Notes: generated by a model not told the origin, from the sequence alone. 64,000 nt of DNA from Oscillatoriaceae cyanobacterium Prado104 (GCA_025454405.1 JALOON010000002.1:92505-156504); one strand, 5' to 3'. Positions 1 through 8,530 are shown, counted from the stretch's first letter. Translations and numbers: made by a program.

Positions 1-149
1 AGTAATTTTATTATCTGTAGCGAACTGTCTGGCATTGAGTGTTTCGTAGCCCGATCGAGCTGCGGGCTGCGAAAATGCTGCAACGGGAAATTGGATGCCG
101 GCAAAAATTGCTAGAAAAAAGAGCAATTTTTTCACAATTGATTTGTTCA

Positions 150-812
150 TCAGGCTTGCGTTTTGGCGAGAAATTGTCGTCTGCGAGCGGAGAAAGCTGC
201 CATATCTTCCTCGGTTACATTAGCTTGCTGCCAGGAAGGACGGGCAAGCAGCCGATCGCACCAAGCTTTAATTTTAGGATAGCCGTCTAGGGAAAAATCA
301 ACCCAAGGCAGCAAAGGAACGATCGTCCCGGCAACGCACTCGGCAAAGGTTAAGTTGTTGCTGGCGAAATAAGGGCGATCGTCCAACAAACCTTCAAAGA
401 AAACCAACACAGAATTAACTTTTTCCTTAGCCTTTGCGATCGCCTCTGGTTCGGGAACTCCCCTGCCCATTTTCTCACTGCTGAGGGGGTAAAGTGCGGG
501 CATCAGCTCGTTAATCGCGACCAATTCTACCATTTTTACAACTGCCAAATCTTTTGGTTCTTTTGGCAGCATAGTCGGTTGGGGATACTGAGTTTCTAAA
601 TAGTCTAGAATTGCCAGAGATTCAATGACGGTAAAGCCATCATCGACCAAAACAGGGATGCGGTGAAAAGGATTCATCGCGACAAATTCCGGCTGTAAAT
701 GGTCGCCGTCCAAGTGGACTTGTACTAATTCAAAGTCGAGTTGTTTTTCTAAGAGGGCGACCCAGACGCGCCGGGAGTTGGGGGAAACGGGGGTGTGGTA
801 AAGTTTAATCAT
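150..812 (-). CDS. Glutathione S-transferase family protein
   Basis: Cytosolic glutathione transferase-like enzyme of 220 residues, the usual length for the family. The N-terminal thioredoxin-fold half starts MIKLYHTPVSPNSRRV, where the SPNSRR stretch fills the position of the catalytic Ser/Cys motif. The NPFHRIPVLVDDG and VIESLAILDYLE segments match the glutathione-binding cis-Pro and ES(A/L) motifs. The C-terminal all-helical half contains LTFAECVAGT and an RLLARPSWQ segment typical of bacterial GSTs. The substrate cannot be inferred. It is read alone on the minus strand, and the 240 bases upstream hold only a repeat fragment. The family call is firm; the reaction is unknown. Confidence 0.9.
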   Translation of the reverse strand: MIKLYHTPVSPNSRRVWVALLEKQLDFELVQVHLDGDHLQPEFVAMNPFHRIPVLVDDGFTVIESLAILDYLETQYPQPTMLPKEPKDLAVVKMVELVAINELMPALYPLSSEKMGRGVPEPEAIAKAKEKVNSVLVFFEGLLDDRPYFASNNLTFAECVAGTIVPLLPWVDFSLDGYPKIKAWCDRLLARPSWQQANVTEEDMAAFSARRRQFLAKTQA

Positions 813-966
813 TGTGAAATCTCTGATGCGAGAGAGTGCTTGAGAATGGATGTTTTTTCTGTGATGTTGATTTTTTTGACTTATAGTCCTGTTAAGTGAC
901 TTAATTCCTTTAAATACTGTCTATTTTAAGATACAAGGAGCGGTTTCTCGCTTGCTTGTTGAAAAT

Positions 967-980
967 GGTGCAAGATGTCA
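967..980 (+). repeat. Solo terminal repeat of element family A
   Basis: The sequence GGTGCAAGATGTCA, preceded by TTGTTGAAAAT, matches the 3' end of the full family A elements at 2159-2288 and 40468-40590. No matching 5' end or GGGGCGGG core lies nearby, so this is a truncated copy. The rest of the 813-1052 gap holds no gene that I can see. Confidence 0.6.
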
Positions 981-1052
981 GTTTTAACCGACTTAAGCGA
1001 TGAGGCAGAGGTTGAAGCACCTACCGGACTCATTGTCAACTGTTAATGACTA

Positions 1053-2036
1053 TTAAATTCCTAACAATCTAGCAGGATTTTGCCTCATCATTAAATCGAT
1101 TTCCCGCTGAGAAATACCATCAGCCATCAACTTTTCTACAAATAATTTGTAACCTTCCGCAGGCAAAGGATCGGGCTTTCTTCCCAAATCTGTGCTCAGA
1201 ATAAAATGTTCCGCTCCGATTAATTTAATTGCAGCTACCATCTTTTTAATTGAAACTTGATGCCAGTTTCTATGCCCAGCATCGGCAGCATTTTCTCCCA
1301 TCAAATCGTTCACAAATGCGAGTTCTAGAAAGGCTCCCATCCGGGCGGCTGTTTGCAGATTTTCTAAGGACAAACCGGGTACATCGGCCATTGCGTGGGT
1401 GATCAGGAGGTTTTTAAAAGCGATTTCGCGAGCTTTTCTGACAACTGCCACCACTTCTTCTGGCGAAATATGCCCAGTTTCCAACACTAAATTATCTCTC
1501 GCTGCCATCTGAATTACCGCTGCAGTTTCCGGTAAAACTTTGCCGTTTTCTGCGACTTTAATGCCGCTTCCCGACTTGTGAAACACCTGTAAATGATAAG
1601 CGGCATCAACTGTAGGCAGCCAAACTATTTTACCGTATTTGCCGCCGATGCGGTGCATTGCTTCTACAGCTTGAGGATTGATGCCGCCCACAGAATGATT
1701 GAGAACAATTCCGCCAAAAACTTCAATGTTCGGTACAATTTTATTAACTAAAACTGCGCGGGCTGCCGTACTCATCAAATGATTTTTTAAGACAACAGCT
1801 TTCATGCGATATTGCGCTGCTAATTTAGCAACTTCAAAATCATCCAACCTGCGAGGAATCACATCAGGAGAAGAATGAATGTGAAAGTCGATCGCGCCTT
1901 CAATAATACTCGATCGCGAATCGGGAAACTGCGGGTATCCCACTGCATAAACTGGCAAATAAAATTCACAACAAATAATTACAATAATAGCAATTAGTGC
2001 TGGAATTATTAACTTAAACCATCGAATATAAAGCAC
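1053..2036 (-). CDS. DUF6282-type metal-dependent hydrolase relative with N-terminal membrane anchor
   Basis: 327 residues. A hydrophobic segment at about residues 8-32 (LIIPALIAIIVIICCEFYL) looks like a signal anchor, so the protein is probably exported or membrane-bound. A TIM-barrel-like domain follows. It starts with IDFHIHSSPD near residue 50, a D-x-H-x-H metal-binding signature, and continues through KNHLMSTA, LETGHISPEE and LITHAMADVPG, which supply further His ligands, to STDLGRKPDPLP near the end. This pattern is that of the amidohydrolase-like DUF6282 family as I remember it. Members have no settled substrate. The gene stands alone between two repeat-bearing gaps. The family call is moderately sure. 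Confidence 0.7.
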   Translation of the reverse strand: MLYIRWFKLIIPALIAIIVIICCEFYLPVYAVGYPQFPDSRSSIIEGAIDFHIHSSPDVIPRRLDDFEVAKLAAQYRMKAVVLKNHLMSTAARAVLVNKIVPNIEVFGGIVLNHSVGGINPQAVEAMHRIGGKYGKIVWLPTVDAAYHLQVFHKSGSGIKVAENGKVLPETAAVIQMAARDNLVLETGHISPEEVVAVVRKAREIAFKNLLITHAMADVPGLSLENLQTAARMGAFLELAFVNDLMGENAADAGHRNWHQVSIKKMVAAIKLIGAEHFILSTDLGRKPDPLPAEGYKLFVEKLMADGISQREIDLMMRQNPARLLGI

Positions 2037-2158
2037 TTATTTGGCAAATCAAATAGTTTTAATATGACTGAGAATTACTGCGAGCGATCGCTATTAGATA
2101 TTCGTAATAAGGACTTGGTGTTCGTTCTTTTTTGCGAACTTAAGTTTATACTACTGAC

Positions 2159-2288
2159 ATCTTGCACCAATGTCAATAGAGGGGGTATTTGGGGGTTATT
2201 AGTGGGGTAGGGGCGGGTTTATTTAACTTGTCTGCTTCGTTTTTGACTGTTGGCGAACCCTACAGGATTGTTGAAAACGGTGCAAGAT
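2159..2288 (+). repeat. Family A miniature inverted-repeat element (full copy)
   Basis: A 130-bp element bounded by ATCTTGCACC at 2159-2168 and its complement GGTGCAAGAT at 2279-2288. Inside is a GGGGCGGGTTTATTTAAC arm and a TTGGCGAACCC arm that pair around a short spacer. It carries no open reading frame. The layout (terminal inverted repeats, internal hairpin, no gene) is that of a MITE. It fills most of the 2037-2307 gap. Confidence 0.75.
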
Positions 2289-2307
2289 CTAAATACTACG
2301 AACGGTT

Positions 2308-3216
2308 TTAAATGAAAGACTTAACCGCAATAGCCAAATCCGCTGCAAACTCTTCATGCAAAGCCAAAGAACCAGGAATCGCTAGCGATTGTACACCTGG
2401 CAATTGAGCCATTGCAACCATTTCTGCCTGCGATTTTGGCGGCGATTTCTCAGCAAGTACAACCATCACCGATACTGCTACTCCTTGGAATTTTGCCAGA
2501 AATTCTTCCCGCGTGTTCGCAGTATCCAAACCGCCAGTTACAAAAGCTGCCGAACCAAATCTCGCTCCGGCTTTTTGAGTAACTTGCCACTTGTTTTGAA
2601 TGAAATCAGGAGTGATTTTTGCTGCGTCGGCGAAGACGTGACGGCGGCACATCCAAGCGAGAAATCCAGGCGCTGTATTTAGTTTGTAAAGCAACTGTCC
2701 GATTAAGGGCGATCGAACTAATTCTCTCACAATTTTGTGCCACCCGCTTTGCCCTTGACTCATCGTTGGTAAAGGCCCGCGCCAAGTCGGTGCAGCTAAC
2801 AGGATTTTCGACCAAACATCGGGCTTTGACTGCGCTAATTCCATGACGTAACCCGCAGCGTGGCCGGCTGCAACTACCGCCACCGAACTGTTAAAAATAG
2901 CTCCGACAAAATCCTTGAGAAATTGATGGTATAATTGGGGTTGATAGTCAATCGACGGGCGCGACGATTCGCCGAAACCCGGCCAATCTAAACTCACAAC
3001 TTGAAAGTTGTCAGCTAACAATTCTGCCAAAGGACGCATTTCTTCTCGCGTGGAAATCGTACTGAATGCGGGCAACAACAATATCGGTTTTCCCTGCCCT
3101 CTAGTTTCGTAAATAATTTCGATCGCGCTTCCTTCCCAGTTCCAAAGATATTTTTGAACTGTCGCCGGATAGTTACTAGAATTAGTTTGGCTTTTTAAAT
3201 TTGTAGTTTGAGTCAC
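2308..3216 (-). CDS. Alpha/beta-fold hydrolase-like protein lacking the nucleophile Ser
   Basis: About 302 residues with the alpha/beta-hydrolase plan: RGQGKPILLLPAFS (oxyanion region), VVSLDWPGFGESSRP, then the nucleophile elbow and a C-terminal LHEEFAADLA that would carry the catalytic His. The elbow reads AAGHAAGY, so the Ser of G-x-S-x-G is replaced by Ala, and the expected acid region reads LAEKSPP. The protein is therefore either non-catalytic or uses a different mechanism. I favour the GTG start at 3216 (MTQTTNL) because an AGGAAG stretch precedes it. A longer reading from 3255 is possible. It lies 80 bases downstream of sufE on the same strand and may be co-transcribed. Confidence 0.75.
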   Translation of the reverse strand: MTQTTNLKSQTNSSNYPATVQKYLWNWEGSAIEIIYETRGQGKPILLLPAFSTISTREEMRPLAELLADNFQVVSLDWPGFGESSRPSIDYQPQLYHQFLKDFVGAIFNSSVAVVAAGHAAGYVMELAQSKPDVWSKILLAAPTWRGPLPTMSQGQSGWHKIVRELVRSPLIGQLLYKLNTAPGFLAWMCRRHVFADAAKITPDFIQNKWQVTQKAGARFGSAAFVTGGLDTANTREEFLAKFQGVAVSVMVVLAEKSPPKSQAEMVAMAQLPGVQSLAIPGSLALHEEFAADLAIAVKSFI

Positions 3217-3296
3217 GGCTAGTCTTCCTGCAATACAACACGAGATATTTCGCAAACCCGCCCCGGCACAAATATTGCGAGCGAGCGAACTTCCTG

Positions 3297-3743
3297 TTAA
3301 TTTGTTTCCGAGCGACTATTTACTTCGCAAGCAACTGCTTTATTTTTCATCATTTGAAATATGTTGTAAAATCCGTTAGCGCGGGATGGTGTCAGGCTGA
3401 CATTCAATCCCGTGTCTTGAATAAAATCGGGGGTAATGCTGACAATTTCAGCAGGCGTCAATCCGTTCAAACCTTCGATGAGCAAGCCAACTAATCCTTT
3501 GACTAACTGAGCGTCGGAATCGCCTTGATAGAAAACTTTTCCTTCTGTCAAGTTTGCCGTAATATAAACTTGCGACACGCAGCCCGAAACTTTGTTTTCT
3601 GGGATTTTATCGCTTTCGGGAAATTCGGGGACTCGCTTGGCATACCACAGCAGTTGTTCGTAGCGCTGTTTGGGATCGGTGCGTTGCTGAAAGCGCTTGA
3701 CAATTTTAGCTAAGGCTGCAGGTAGGGTGGTGTTTGCGGACAT
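3297..3743 (-). CDS. sufE: SufE family cysteine desulfurase activator
   Basis: 148 residues. SufE accepts persulfide sulfur from the cysteine desulfurase SufS and passes it to the SufBCD scaffold for Fe-S cluster assembly, in the cytoplasm. The diagnostic segment is NKVSGCVSQVYI, in which Cys55 is the sulfur-accepting residue. The N-terminal LAKIVKRFQQRTDPKQRYEQLLWYAK helices and the GLTPAEIV segment also match the family. A short poorly conserved tail follows NIFQMMKNKA. The gene precedes the alpha/beta-hydrolase-like gene in the same direction. No other suf genes are in the window. Confidence 0.92.
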   Translation of the reverse strand: MSANTTLPAALAKIVKRFQQRTDPKQRYEQLLWYAKRVPEFPESDKIPENKVSGCVSQVYITANLTEGKVFYQGDSDAQLVKGLVGLLIEGLNGLTPAEIVSITPDFIQDTGLNVSLTPSRANGFYNIFQMMKNKAVACEVNSRSETN

Positions 3744-3833
3744 GATTTCGAGTAGCGGTTTACTTCGCTAATATTATAGGTTCTCTGGTAGCAGGTAGGG
3801 TCGATCGATTTGAGATTTTAGATTACCCATTTG

Positions 3834-3860
3834 TTTGTAGTAAGGACTTCAGTCCTTCTT
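3834..3860. repeat. Family B-type hairpin fragment
   Basis: GTTTGTAGTAAGGACTTC followed by AGTCCTTCTT. The AAGGACT / AGTCCTT arms form a short hairpin identical in style to the core of family B elements. It sits just beyond the hisI stop codon and could act as a weak transcription-end structure. Confidence 0.5.
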
Positions 3861-3861
3861 A

Positions 3862-4215
3862 TCAATTTCCGCGCCGTGGTAGCACAACTGAATTGAAAAA
3901 ACAACTCCTCGCGCCCGTATGACAAGCTATTTCACCAATCTGTTCTATTTTGAGCAAAATAGTATCGGCATCGCAATCATAAAATATTTCTTTGACTTTT
4001 TGGATGTGTCCGGATGTCGCACCTTTGTGCCAAAGTTCAGATCGAGAGCGGCTCCAATAATGAGCTTCTCCTGTAGCTAGAGTTTGCTCGATCGACTCTT
4101 TGTTCATCCAAGCCATCATTAAGATAGTACCATCTCGATAGTCTTGGGCGAACGCCGGAATCAAACCTTTATTATTAAATTTTAAAGCTGCTATCCACAA
4201 ATATTTTTGATCCAT
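3862..4215 (-). CDS. hisI: Phosphoribosyl-AMP cyclohydrolase
   Basis: 117 residues. It catalyses the third step of histidine biosynthesis, opening the adenine ring of phosphoribosyl-AMP. Family motifs are present in order: LIPAFAQDYRDGTILMMAWM, ATGEAHYWSRSRSELWHKG and SGHIQKVKEI. Next come DCDADT (Asp80, Cys81, Asp82 and Asp84, metal site) and ACHTGARSC (Cys98 and Cys105, the remaining zinc ligands). It is a stand-alone HisI without the HisE pyrophosphohydrolase domain. It follows folE by about 100 bases on the same strand; no other his genes are nearby. Confidence 0.95.
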   Translation of the reverse strand: MDQKYLWIAALKFNNKGLIPAFAQDYRDGTILMMAWMNKESIEQTLATGEAHYWSRSRSELWHKGATSGHIQKVKEIFYDCDADTILLKIEQIGEIACHTGARSCFFNSVVLPRRGN

Positions 4216-4318
4216 ATTTAGTTTATTGGGAAATAGAAAAGAAAAGAGAGAAAAAAAGATGGCATCGAATCTAACTCTCTTTTCTTTTGTGAGTCGCGAA
4301 TTTTATTCGCGGATGATT

Positions 4319-4969
4319 TTAGTGAAAGCTGGGTTTGTGCGCGATTAAACTCATGAATTCTTGACGGGTTCTGGCATCTTCTGCAAATACTCCACGCATC
4401 GCTGAAGTTGTTGTCCAAGAACCTGATTTTTGCACTCCTCGCATTACCATGCACATATGGGTAGCTTCGACAACAACTGCTACGCCTTGAGGTTTTAGCA
4501 AACCTTGAAGCGCATCAGCAATTTGTGCGGTTAAGCGTTCTTGCACTTGCAATCTGCGGCCGTACATTTCACAAATTCGAGCAATTTTTGACAGTCCGAT
4601 TACTTTACCGTTGGGAATGTAAGCAACGTGAGCTCGCCCAATAATTGGCAGGATGTGGTGTTCGCAGGAACTGAAAATGTCAATGTCTCGCACTAATACC
4701 ATTTCATTGGCATTTTCTGTAAACACTGCTCCGTTGAGCAGTTCGTCGAGAGATTGACGGTAACCTTGGGTTAAAAACTGCAAGGCTTTGACAACTCGTT
4801 TTGGTGTATCTCGCAATCCTTCTCGATCGGGATCTTCTCCCAATCCTAGCAGCAACGTGCGCACTGCTTGCCTCATTTCTTCATCGGAAACAGGTGGTTG
4901 AGATTTGGTAAGAATAGAGGAGTTTGCACCATTCGGCTCGGTCAGTTTTGGACGACTGGATAAAGTCAT
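4319..4969 (-). CDS. folE: GTP cyclohydrolase I (FolE1, zinc-dependent)
   Basis: 216 residues. It converts GTP to 7,8-dihydroneopterin triphosphate, the first step of folate and pterin synthesis (cyanobacteria also make pterin glycosides). The catalytic domain starts near residue 30. The zinc ligands are Cys102 and His105 in SSCEHHILP and Cys173 in THMCMVMRG. The [14 protein letters not shown] and [14 protein letters not shown] segments are canonical. The first 25 residues are a variable extension. HisI, another zinc enzyme, follows, and a COG0523 metallochaperone candidate lies upstream, but there is no direct sign of shared control. Confidence 0.96.
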   Translation of the reverse strand: MTLSSRPKLTEPNGANSSILTKSQPPVSDEEMRQAVRTLLLGLGEDPDREGLRDTPKRVVKALQFLTQGYRQSLDELLNGAVFTENANEMVLVRDIDIFSSCEHHILPIIGRAHVAYIPNGKVIGLSKIARICEMYGRRLQVQERLTAQIADALQGLLKPQGVAVVVEATHMCMVMRGVQKSGSWTTTSAMRGVFAEDARTRQEFMSLIAHKPSFH

Positions 4970-5514
4970 GCTTGCAGTTTGTGAAAAGTTTAAAGCGGGA
5001 CTGTACTTTGATTAATATCCCGTTCGATCGGATATTTTATAGCTCGCCTAAATCAGCAGTAAAGTTCTTACCCGCCGCAACTATCCCCTTAGCAAGGGGC
5101 GGAAGGAAGAGAGTAATTTCACGAATAATTTAGACGTACTATATATGACAGCGCTCGCGTAACTCAGTGGTAGCGTAACGTAGGATAGCTCATCGATCGC
5201 AGAAGCCGGGATTGCTTGGCTTCGATCGCGCTGACACTTAACCGCGATCCAACAGGATATTACGACTTAACTATAACATAGTTTGCAATAAGTTCGATCG
5301 AGATAAATAATTTGGTGGTTGCGATCGCACAGTGTTGAGCTTGCCGCGCGTATTGATAACTTTTACTATTAAGTAGAAGGCAGAAGGAAGAATGCTTGTA
5401 CATCAAAAATGTCAAACAAGGCTTTGCAAGAACAAAGCCCGCACTCTCAAATTTCTGGAGCAATACTCGCTCTCTCAATCTATGCCTAATTCCTGGCAAT
5501 TTTCCGTCAAGCAA
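4970..5514. other. Non-coding gap with a tRNA-like fragment
   Basis: 545 bases between folE and the COG0523 gene. Around 5149-5185 the sequence GCGTAACTCAGTGGTAGCGT resembles the 5' half of a tRNA (D-arm). Six bases at 5148-5153 (CAGCGC) could pair with GCGCTG near 5228. No proper anticodon or T stem can be drawn, so it is at most a remnant. Nothing else in the gap is convincing; the short minus-strand frame near 5260-5514 looks random. Confidence 0.3.
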
Positions 5515-6561
5515 TTAAGCCAAGCAACTATTAAGTTGTTCTCGAATTGCATCTAGATCTAAATTGCGGCCGATAACTACGAGTTGATTTTTAGGTGGGG
5601 AATGCCATTCATCTGCATCGAGTTCGTATCTGGGACCGCTGAGTTGAAAGATATGTCTCATCTCGCTATCTTTAAACCAGAGAATGCCTTTTGCCCGAAA
5701 CACATCGAAGGGCATTCTATCGGTGAGGAATTCTTGAAATTTGTGGACATCAAAAGGTCGATCGCTCTCAAATGATAAAGACACAAATCCATCATTATCT
5801 AAGTGATGAGAATGGTGTCCGTGGTGGTGATGTTCGTGGTGGTGTTCGTGGTGATGTTCGTGGTGATGTTCGCGAGCGTGTTTTTCCTCAGTTTCAAGAT
5901 TTTGAAAATCATCGATCGAAGCTAACTCTACTCCCAAAATTAACGGTAAAGGAACATCACCACAAACAGAGTGTAAGATTCTGGCTCCAGCTTTTACCGT
6001 CCTGATGTAAGCTTCTAACTCTTCTACTTTTTCTTGGGGTGCTAAATCAGTTTTGTTCAGCAGCACGATATCCGCAAAAGCTACTTGTTTAAAAGCTGCT
6101 TCGCTGTCAAAATGTTCTGGCGTGAAGGTTTCGCTGTCAACTACAGTGAGTACGGAATCCAGCCTGGTTAAATCCCGCAATTCGGTCCCGACAAATGTCA
6201 GGATAATTGGCAGCGGGTCTGCAACTCCGGTAGTTTCGATGACCATGCAGTCGATGCGTTCTTCCCGTTCTAATACTCGGTAAACCGCATCAACCAAACC
6301 TTCGTTGATGGTACAGCAAATGCAGCCGTTACTGAGTTCTACCATGTCGTCTTCGGTAGAAATTAGCAGTTGCGAATCGATATTAATATCGCCAAATTCG
6401 TTAACTAAAACTGCCACTTTTAAATCTTGGCGATTTTTGAGAATTTGATTGAGCAAAGTTGTTTTGCCACTGCCGAGAAATCCGGTAATTATAGTTACAG
6501 GCATTCCTCTTTTGGGGATGTCGGCAAGTAAATCGGGAGTTGGTAAGGTGAGATTAGTCAT
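5515..6561 (-). CDS. COG0523 GTPase (CobW/ZNG1-type metallochaperone) with His-rich loop
   Basis: 348 residues. A G3E-family GTPase with Walker A GFLGSGKTT (residues 27-35), the family metal motif GCICC (79-83), ETTGVADP (Walker B/switch region) and base-recognition NKTD (169-172). A loop at about 228-253 is almost all His and Glu in HHHE units, then HHHHGHHSHH, and is a likely metal store or sensor. The CobW C-terminal domain follows (DGFVSLSFESDRPFDVHKFQ to WHSP). COG0523 proteins insert or deliver zinc or cobalt. The cobalamin cluster next door would suggest CobW, whereas the Zur-like site upstream suggests a zinc role. I prefer zinc, with moderate certainty. The stretch encoding HHHE units is itself a 12-base tandem repeat. 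Confidence 0.9.
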   Translation of the reverse strand: MTNLTLPTPDLLADIPKRGMPVTIITGFLGSGKTTLLNQILKNRQDLKVAVLVNEFGDINIDSQLLISTEDDMVELSNGCICCTINEGLVDAVYRVLEREERIDCMVIETTGVADPLPIILTFVGTELRDLTRLDSVLTVVDSETFTPEHFDSEAAFKQVAFADIVLLNKTDLAPQEKVEELEAYIRTVKAGARILHSVCGDVPLPLILGVELASIDDFQNLETEEKHAREHHHEHHHEHHHEHHHHGHHSHHLDNDGFVSLSFESDRPFDVHKFQEFLTDRMPFDVFRAKGILWFKDSEMRHIFQLSGPRYELDADEWHSPPKNQLVVIGRNLDLDAIREQLNSCLA

Positions 6562-6670
6562 TTTTCTTCATTTAATTGTAGAGGCCCTGTGCGAACTAGA
6601 TTTAACTCCCCCAGCCAGGGTGTCACCCCTTCTCCTTCGCTTCGCCCTTACAAAAGGGACAAGAGGCAGA

Positions 6671-6700
6671 AAGTCCCCCTTTTTAAGGGGGATTTTAGGG
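6671..6700. repeat. CCCCCTTTTTAAGGGGG hairpin repeat
   Basis: AAGTCCCCCTTTTTAAGGGG followed by GATTTTAGGG forms a near-perfect short hairpin. The same unit is expanded at 53686-53941. It lies between the COG0523 start codon and the Zur-like box, so this repeat and its surroundings lengthen that leader. Confidence 0.65.
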
Positions 6701-6816
6701 ATATGAATCTGAAGGATGAGTTGGAAAACACGTCCTAGCCCGATCGCACTTGACAAACTAAACCAACGCACTAGAGACTCAGAGACTCACAATCGACGCG
6801 CGATCGAACCAGCTCG

Positions 6817-6831
6817 TGATAATCATTATCA
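6817..6831. promoter_or_regulatory. Zur-like operator, perfect 7-1-7 palindrome
   Basis: TGATAATCATTATCA is a perfect 7-1-7 inverted repeat. It fits the zinc uptake regulator (Zur) box consensus TGATAATNATTATCA as I remember it for cyanobacteria. It lies 256 bases upstream of the COG0523 start codon and about 140 bases before the riboswitch of the divergent cobG. Zur would repress under zinc sufficiency. Which gene it controls is not shown by sequence; the metallochaperone is the natural candidate. Confidence 0.7.
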
Positions 6832-6969
6832 TGATACCTGAGATGCGCTCGGCGCGCAAGTCCGAATCTCCTAAAACTTGATAGACACAAGAAAACACTT
6901 CCTCAGCCTCGATCGAAAGCAATCGTTTTGTTAAGAAAGTTGAGAATTTTGACCGCGATCGAGCGACTT

Positions 6970-7112
6970 GTGATACATTTCTTAAACCTGAAAGCGGGAA
7001 AGTCCGGTGGAATTCCGGCGCTGTGCCGCAACTGTCAAAGCCAGAATGCCGTTTTTGGGGCGCGTTTGATGCGTTCACTTCTAGGTTCCCTGCGTCTCAC
7101 GGGGAGAGGAGA
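6970..7112 (+). promoter_or_regulatory. Cobalamin (AdoCbl-type) riboswitch
   Basis: The leader of cobG contains the conserved cobalamin-riboswitch core. GTCCGGTGGAATTCCGGCG matches the GGTGnAAnTCCgG element, followed by GCTG, GCCGCAACTGT and then AAGCCAGAATGCC, which resembles the B12 box. Near the 3' end, TCCC at 7087-7090 can pair with GGGA at 7102-7105, at the edge of the GGGGAGAGGAG ribosome-binding site that directly precedes the cobG TTG start. Ligand binding would be expected to hide that site and reduce cobalamin synthesis when B12 is plentiful. The outer boundaries are approximate. Confidence 0.9.
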
Positions 7113-7117
7113 ATAAC

Positions 7118-8530
7118 TTGGCTGTGACTGATTTACCGATTTGTCCGGGCTTATTTTATGGTTCGCGCGCTCGAGATGGAATTTTATCGAGAATGCGCAT
7201 TCCGGGGGGAATTTTAAATGTAACGCAGTGTCTGGCGATCGCGGATTTGGTCGATCGATACAGTACGGGTTACGTGCAAGTAACGAATCGCGCTAATTTG
7301 CAAGTACGAGAAACTGATGCGGCAATTCCCCCGTCAGTTTGGCAAGATTTGCAGGATTTAGGATTGGCATCTCACCCCGTGGAAATTGACCCGATTCGCA
7401 ACATTATGTCGAGTCCGACAGCCGGGATCGATCGCGCGCAATTAATCGACACTCGCCCGCTAGTTAAAGCTTGGGATAATTACCTGCAAACTCATCCCGA
7501 ATTGTCGGAACTTTCGCCTAAATTTAGCGTGGGTTTTGATGGCGGGGAATCGGTTTCGATCGCCCATTTGCGCAACGATATTTTATTAGCAGCCGAAAAA
7601 AATGCCAATTCAACAATCGTTTTTCGGCTGTTTTTAAACGGCACAAATACAGGAAATATCCTCGAACTAGCGCAGTGTATTCCCGCATTAGCAGCCCTCG
7701 CGAATACCTACCTCGAATACAGCAAACACCGACCGATCGTCGATAGCAAAAAACCGCGCTTGCGCCATTTACTTGCAGATTGGGGCGTGACAAATTATCT
7801 CAAACGAGTTGAAAAGCAATTGCCGTTTTTATTGTCCAAAAGCTCGATCGAACCCCTGCCAAAAACGATCGCACCTTACGGCCATCTGGGAACTCACCCC
7901 CAACAACAATCCGATCGCTTTTACACCGGCATCGCTCTGCCTTTAGGTCGCCTGAAATCGCAGCAATTGCGAGATTTGGCAAATTTAGCCCAAAACTTCG
8001 GCTCGGGCATCTTGAGGCTCACTCCCAGGCAGAATCTGTTGATTTCTGACGTACCCTACCACCAGGTTTGCGAACTCGAAAAGTCGATCGCCCGTTTGGA
8101 ATTGCACTCATCGGCAACTCGCCCGGATTCTTGTTTGGTAGCTTGTAGCGGCAGCAGCGGCTGCGCGTCGGCGGCCACAGATACTCAAAGTCACGCCTTG
8201 AAATTAGCAGAAGATTTAGCCGCAAAATTGACGCTCGATCGACCGATTAACATTCATTTTACCGGTTGCCAAAAGTCCTGCGCCCAGCAGAAACCAATTG
8301 ATATTACTTTGAAGGGAATTCGGATCGAGAAAGAACGTGAAGTAGTGGAAGCTTACGACATTTATGCAGGCAGCAACGAATTGCCTTTCGGGCGGCAAGT
8401 ATTCCGGGGAGTAACGGTAGCAGAAATGCCGGGCGCGATCGAGAAAATGCTGCGCTTGTACCAGCAACTTCGAGATCCAAACGAGCAATTTGGCGAATTT
8501 GCCGATCGGGCGGACGATTTTAGATTTTAG
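7118..8530 (+). CDS. cobG: CobG-like precorrin-3B synthase
   Basis: 470 residues, related to sulfite/nitrite reductases. CobG uses oxygen to make precorrin-3B in the aerobic cobalamin route and carries a 4Fe-4S cluster. The N-terminal half has FYGSRARDGILSRMRIPGG and YVQVTNRANLQVRE, and the second reductase-like repeat begins near LPLGRLKSQQLRDLA. Cluster cysteines are CSGSSGC (C-x5-C) and GCQKSCA (C-x3-C). The start is TTG at 7118, chosen because AGGAG lies seven bases upstream. It is first in a cobG-cobH-cobI cluster under a cobalamin riboswitch. The FRF tail runs into the TTTTAGA heptamer repeat that follows, and the stop codon lies inside that repeat. Confidence 0.9.
   Translation: MAVTDLPICPGLFYGSRARDGILSRMRIPGGILNVTQCLAIADLVDRYSTGYVQVTNRANLQVRETDAAIPPSVWQDLQDLGLASHPVEIDPIRNIMSSPTAGIDRAQLIDTRPLVKAWDNYLQTHPELSELSPKFSVGFDGGESVSIAHLRNDILLAAEKNANSTIVFRLFLNGTNTGNILELAQCIPALAALANTYLEYSKHRPIVDSKKPRLRHLLADWGVTNYLKRVEKQLPFLLSKSSIEPLPKTIAPYGHLGTHPQQQSDRFYTGIALPLGRLKSQQLRDLANLAQNFGSGILRLTPRQNLLISDVPYHQVCELEKSIARLELHSSATRPDSCLVACSGSSGCASAATDTQSHALKLAEDLAAKLTLDRPINIHFTGCQKSCAQQKPIDITLKGIRIEKEREVVEAYDIYAGSNELPFGRQVFRGVTVAEMPGAIEKMLRLYQQLRDPNEQFGEFADRADDFRF

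Noticed and set aside
39..290. 83-codon plus-strand frame at the window start
   Set aside because: Overlaps the glutathione transferase gene in antisense and has no recognisable features.
5260..5514. 84-codon minus-strand frame before the COG0523 gene's 3' end
   Set aside because: Composition not protein-like, no ribosome-binding site, lies in an AT-rich gap.
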